From: Crotalaria pallida
Lineage: Eukaryota > Streptophyta > Magnoliopsida > Fabales > Fabaceae
NCBI GenBank assembly: GCA_037953625.1
Contig: CM075651.1
Span: forward strand, 104,285,001 to 104,349,000
Direction of reading: 5' to 3'
Length of the DNA stretch: 64,000 nucleotides
The stretch's first letter is position 1. Each line of letters begins with the position of its first letter. A model generated the notes under the pieces. That model searched no databases, had not been told where the DNA came from, and was given only the letters and a program-made list of their open reading frames with translations. A program made the position numbers and the translations under genes. Below are positions 62,331 through 64,000 of this stretch, piece after piece.

Positions 62331-64000
62331 CGAACCTTTAGAATGATCCTAAACATTGCTTGGTACCCCTAGGGACGTAGAGGGTGTAGCATGAGTCCTT
62401 GGAGGTTCTAACAAGTGTAGAATGGTTAACAAAGTATTCTAAAGGCTTAGAATGGTCTAGGAATGTGTATTAGGACTTATAAGAACCATTAGAATGATCG
62501 TAAACATTGCTTGAGTCCCCAAGGGACGTAGAGGGTGTAGCATGAGTCCTTGGAGGTTCTAACAGATGTAGAATGGTTAAGAGAGTATTCTAAAGGCTTA
62601 GAATGGTCTAGGAATGTGTATTAGGACATATACGAACCTTTAGAATGATCCTAAACATTGATAGGTATCGCAAGGGACGTAGAAGGTGTAGCATGAGTCC
62701 TTGGAGGTTCTAACAAGTGTAGAATGGTTAAGAGAGTATTCTAAAGGCTAAGAATGGTCTAGGAATGTGTATTAGGACTTATACGAACCTTTAGAATGAT
62801 CCTACACACTGCTTGGTGCCCCAAGGCACGTAAAGGGTGTAGCATGAGTCCTTGGAGGTTCTAACAAGTGTAGAATGGTTAAGAGAGTATGCTAAAGGCT
62901 TAGAAGGGTCTAGGAGTGTGTATTAGGACTTATAAGAACCATTAGAATGATCCTAAACATTGCTTGAGTCACCAAGGGATGTAGAGGTTGTAGCATAAGT
63001 CCTTGGAGGTTCTAACTAGTGTAGAATGGTTAAGAGAGTATTCTAAAGGCTTAGAATGGTCTAGGAATGGGTATTAGGACTTATAAGAACTATTAGAATG
63101 ATCCTAAACACTGCTTGGTGCCCCAAGGCACGTAAAGGGTGTAGCATGAGTCCTTGGAGGTACTAACAAGTGTAGAATGGTTAAGAGAGTATGCTGAAGG
63201 CTTAGAAAGGTCTAGGAATGTGTATTAGGACTTATAAGAACCATTACAATGATCCTAAACATTGCTTGAGTCCCCAAGGGACGTAGAGGGTGTAGCATGA
63301 GTCCTTGGAGGTTCTAACAGCTGTAGAATGGTTAAGAGAGTATTCTAAAGGCTTAGAATGGTCTAGGAATGTGTATTAGGACATATACGAACCTTTAGAT
63401 TGATCCTAAACACTGCTTGGTGCCCCAAGGGACGTAGAGGGTGTAGCATGAGTCCTTGGAGGTTCTAACAAGTGTAGAATGGTTAAGAGAGTATTCTAAA
63501 GGCTTAGAATGGTCTAGGAATGTGTATTAGGACATATATGAACCTTTAGAATGATACTAAACATTGCTAGGTATCCCAAGGGACGTAGAAGGTGTAGCAT
63601 GAATCCTTGGAGGTTCTAACAAGTGTAGAATGACTATGAGAGTATTCTAAAGGCTTAGAATGGTCTAGGAATGAGTATTAGGACTTATATGAACCATTAG
63701 AATGATCTTAAACATTGCTTGAGTCCCCAAGGGATGTAGAGATTGTAGCATGAGTCCTTGGAGGTTGTAACAAGTGTAGAATGGTTAAGAGAGTATTCTA
63801 AAGGCTTAGAATGGTCTAGGAATGTGTATTAGGACATATACGAACCTTTAGAATGATCCTAAAAATTGCTAGGTATCCCAAGGGACGTAGAAGGTGTAGC
63901 ATGAGTCCTTGGAGGTTCTAACAAGTGTAGAATGGTTAAGAGAGTATTCTAAAGGCTTAAAAGGGTCTAGGAATGTGCATTAGGACTTATAAGAACCATT
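62331..64000. repeat. Mixed end of the window, still inside the array
   Basis: About 11 monomers of types Q, P, R and S in irregular order with more scattered single changes (gattgatagg, gactatgag, ctaaaaattgc). The S monomer near 63,405 switches to a P-type right arm inside the dyad. The last unit is cut by the window end, so the array continues beyond it. Confidence 0.8.

Larger units (their letters stand above)
1..64000. repeat. Satellite DNA array, ~151-bp monomer, about 424 copies, spans the entire window
   Basis: The same unit recurs head to tail with no interruption. Phased on the word cttataag/cctataag, units begin at 3, 154, 308, 459 and 610, and the same spacing continues to the last base. 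The consensus counted by hand is 151 bp, with occasional 150-bp units (for example those reading gtattggactt instead of gtattaggactt). Most copies are related by point changes and 1-4 bp indels; all are in the same orientation. Neither array edge is in the window, so the true array is longer than 64 kb. Nothing codes: the monomer carries stops in every frame and its length is not a multiple of three. Arrays of this size with monomers near nucleosome length are typical of eukaryotic centromeric, pericentromeric or subtelomeric heterochromatin. Which of these applies cannot be told from sequence alone. Family and species are not recognised. Confidence 0.98.
32580..64000. repeat. Satellite domain 2: P/Q/R/S/T monomer variants
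   Basis: About 208 monomers of the same 151-bp family but a different variant set. P reads ccattagaatg with attgcttgagtcccc. Q reads cctttagaatg with ttggtacccctaggg. R reads gctaggtatcccaaggg and usually follows acatatacgaacc. S reads cac(t/c)gcttggtgcc then ccaaggcacg. T reads aactttgcttggtacc with gttgcatgaatccttggag. These occur in recurring orders, giving trimers of 453 bp in places and long duplicated blocks elsewhere. Variation is greater at the start (33-35 kb) than in the duplicated blocks. No A-type monomer was seen in the domain. No gene, mobile element or unique spacer interrupts it. Confidence 0.9.

Noticed and set aside
1..64000. Assignment to a named satellite family or species
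   Set aside because: The monomer length is compatible with many plant and animal satellites and I do not recognise the sequence. A search against satellite libraries would be needed; naming one would be a guess.

Overview
The whole 64 kb window is one uninterrupted array of a tandem satellite repeat. The monomer is about 151 bp (roughly 424 copies, all head to tail in one orientation), and both window edges lie inside the array. I found no credible gene, tRNA, rRNA, transposon, telomere repeat, CRISPR array or unique spacer. Every frame is closed by stops carried in the monomer, and 151 = 3x50+1 shifts the frame at each unit. Array length, nucleosome-scale monomer and multi-level higher-order repeats (HORs) point to a eukaryotic centromeric, pericentromeric or other heterochromatic block, probably from a plant or animal long-read assembly. 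I do not recognise the monomer as a named family and cannot give a taxon.

The window splits into two domains at about 32,580. Domain 1 (1-32,579) is built from monomers of the 'acaattagaaagatcc' type alternating with 'ccattagaatgatcc' types, many of which carry 'ttgcatggtacccc'. Domain 2 (32,580-64,000) lacks the 'acaattagaaag' type. It uses other variants: 'cctttagaatg' with 'ttggtacccctaggg', 'gctaggtatcccaaggg', and 'cttggtgccccaaggcacg'.

Within both domains, blocks of 2, 3, 8, 9, 11, 14, 17, 19, 20 or more monomers are duplicated in direct orientation at high identity. They record recent unequal exchange and conversion-like events. The clearest are two adjacent 20-mers of 3,020 bp (40,886-46,884), two adjacent 11-mers of 1,659 bp (9,910-13,228), and local dimer (302 bp) and trimer (453 bp) arrays. 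Another is a 4.97 kb block at 16.3-21.3 kb, repeated at 21.9-25.5 kb minus nine monomers.

Sequence features that recur within the monomer are a short dyad around 'CCCCAAGGG' that keeps a stem in several divergent variants, one main CpG that decays to TpG or CpA (a footprint of cytosine methylation), and three internal copies of a TAGAATGRT word. Offsets were measured by hand from shared variant words. Block boundaries are good to a few tens of bases; no alignment program was run.
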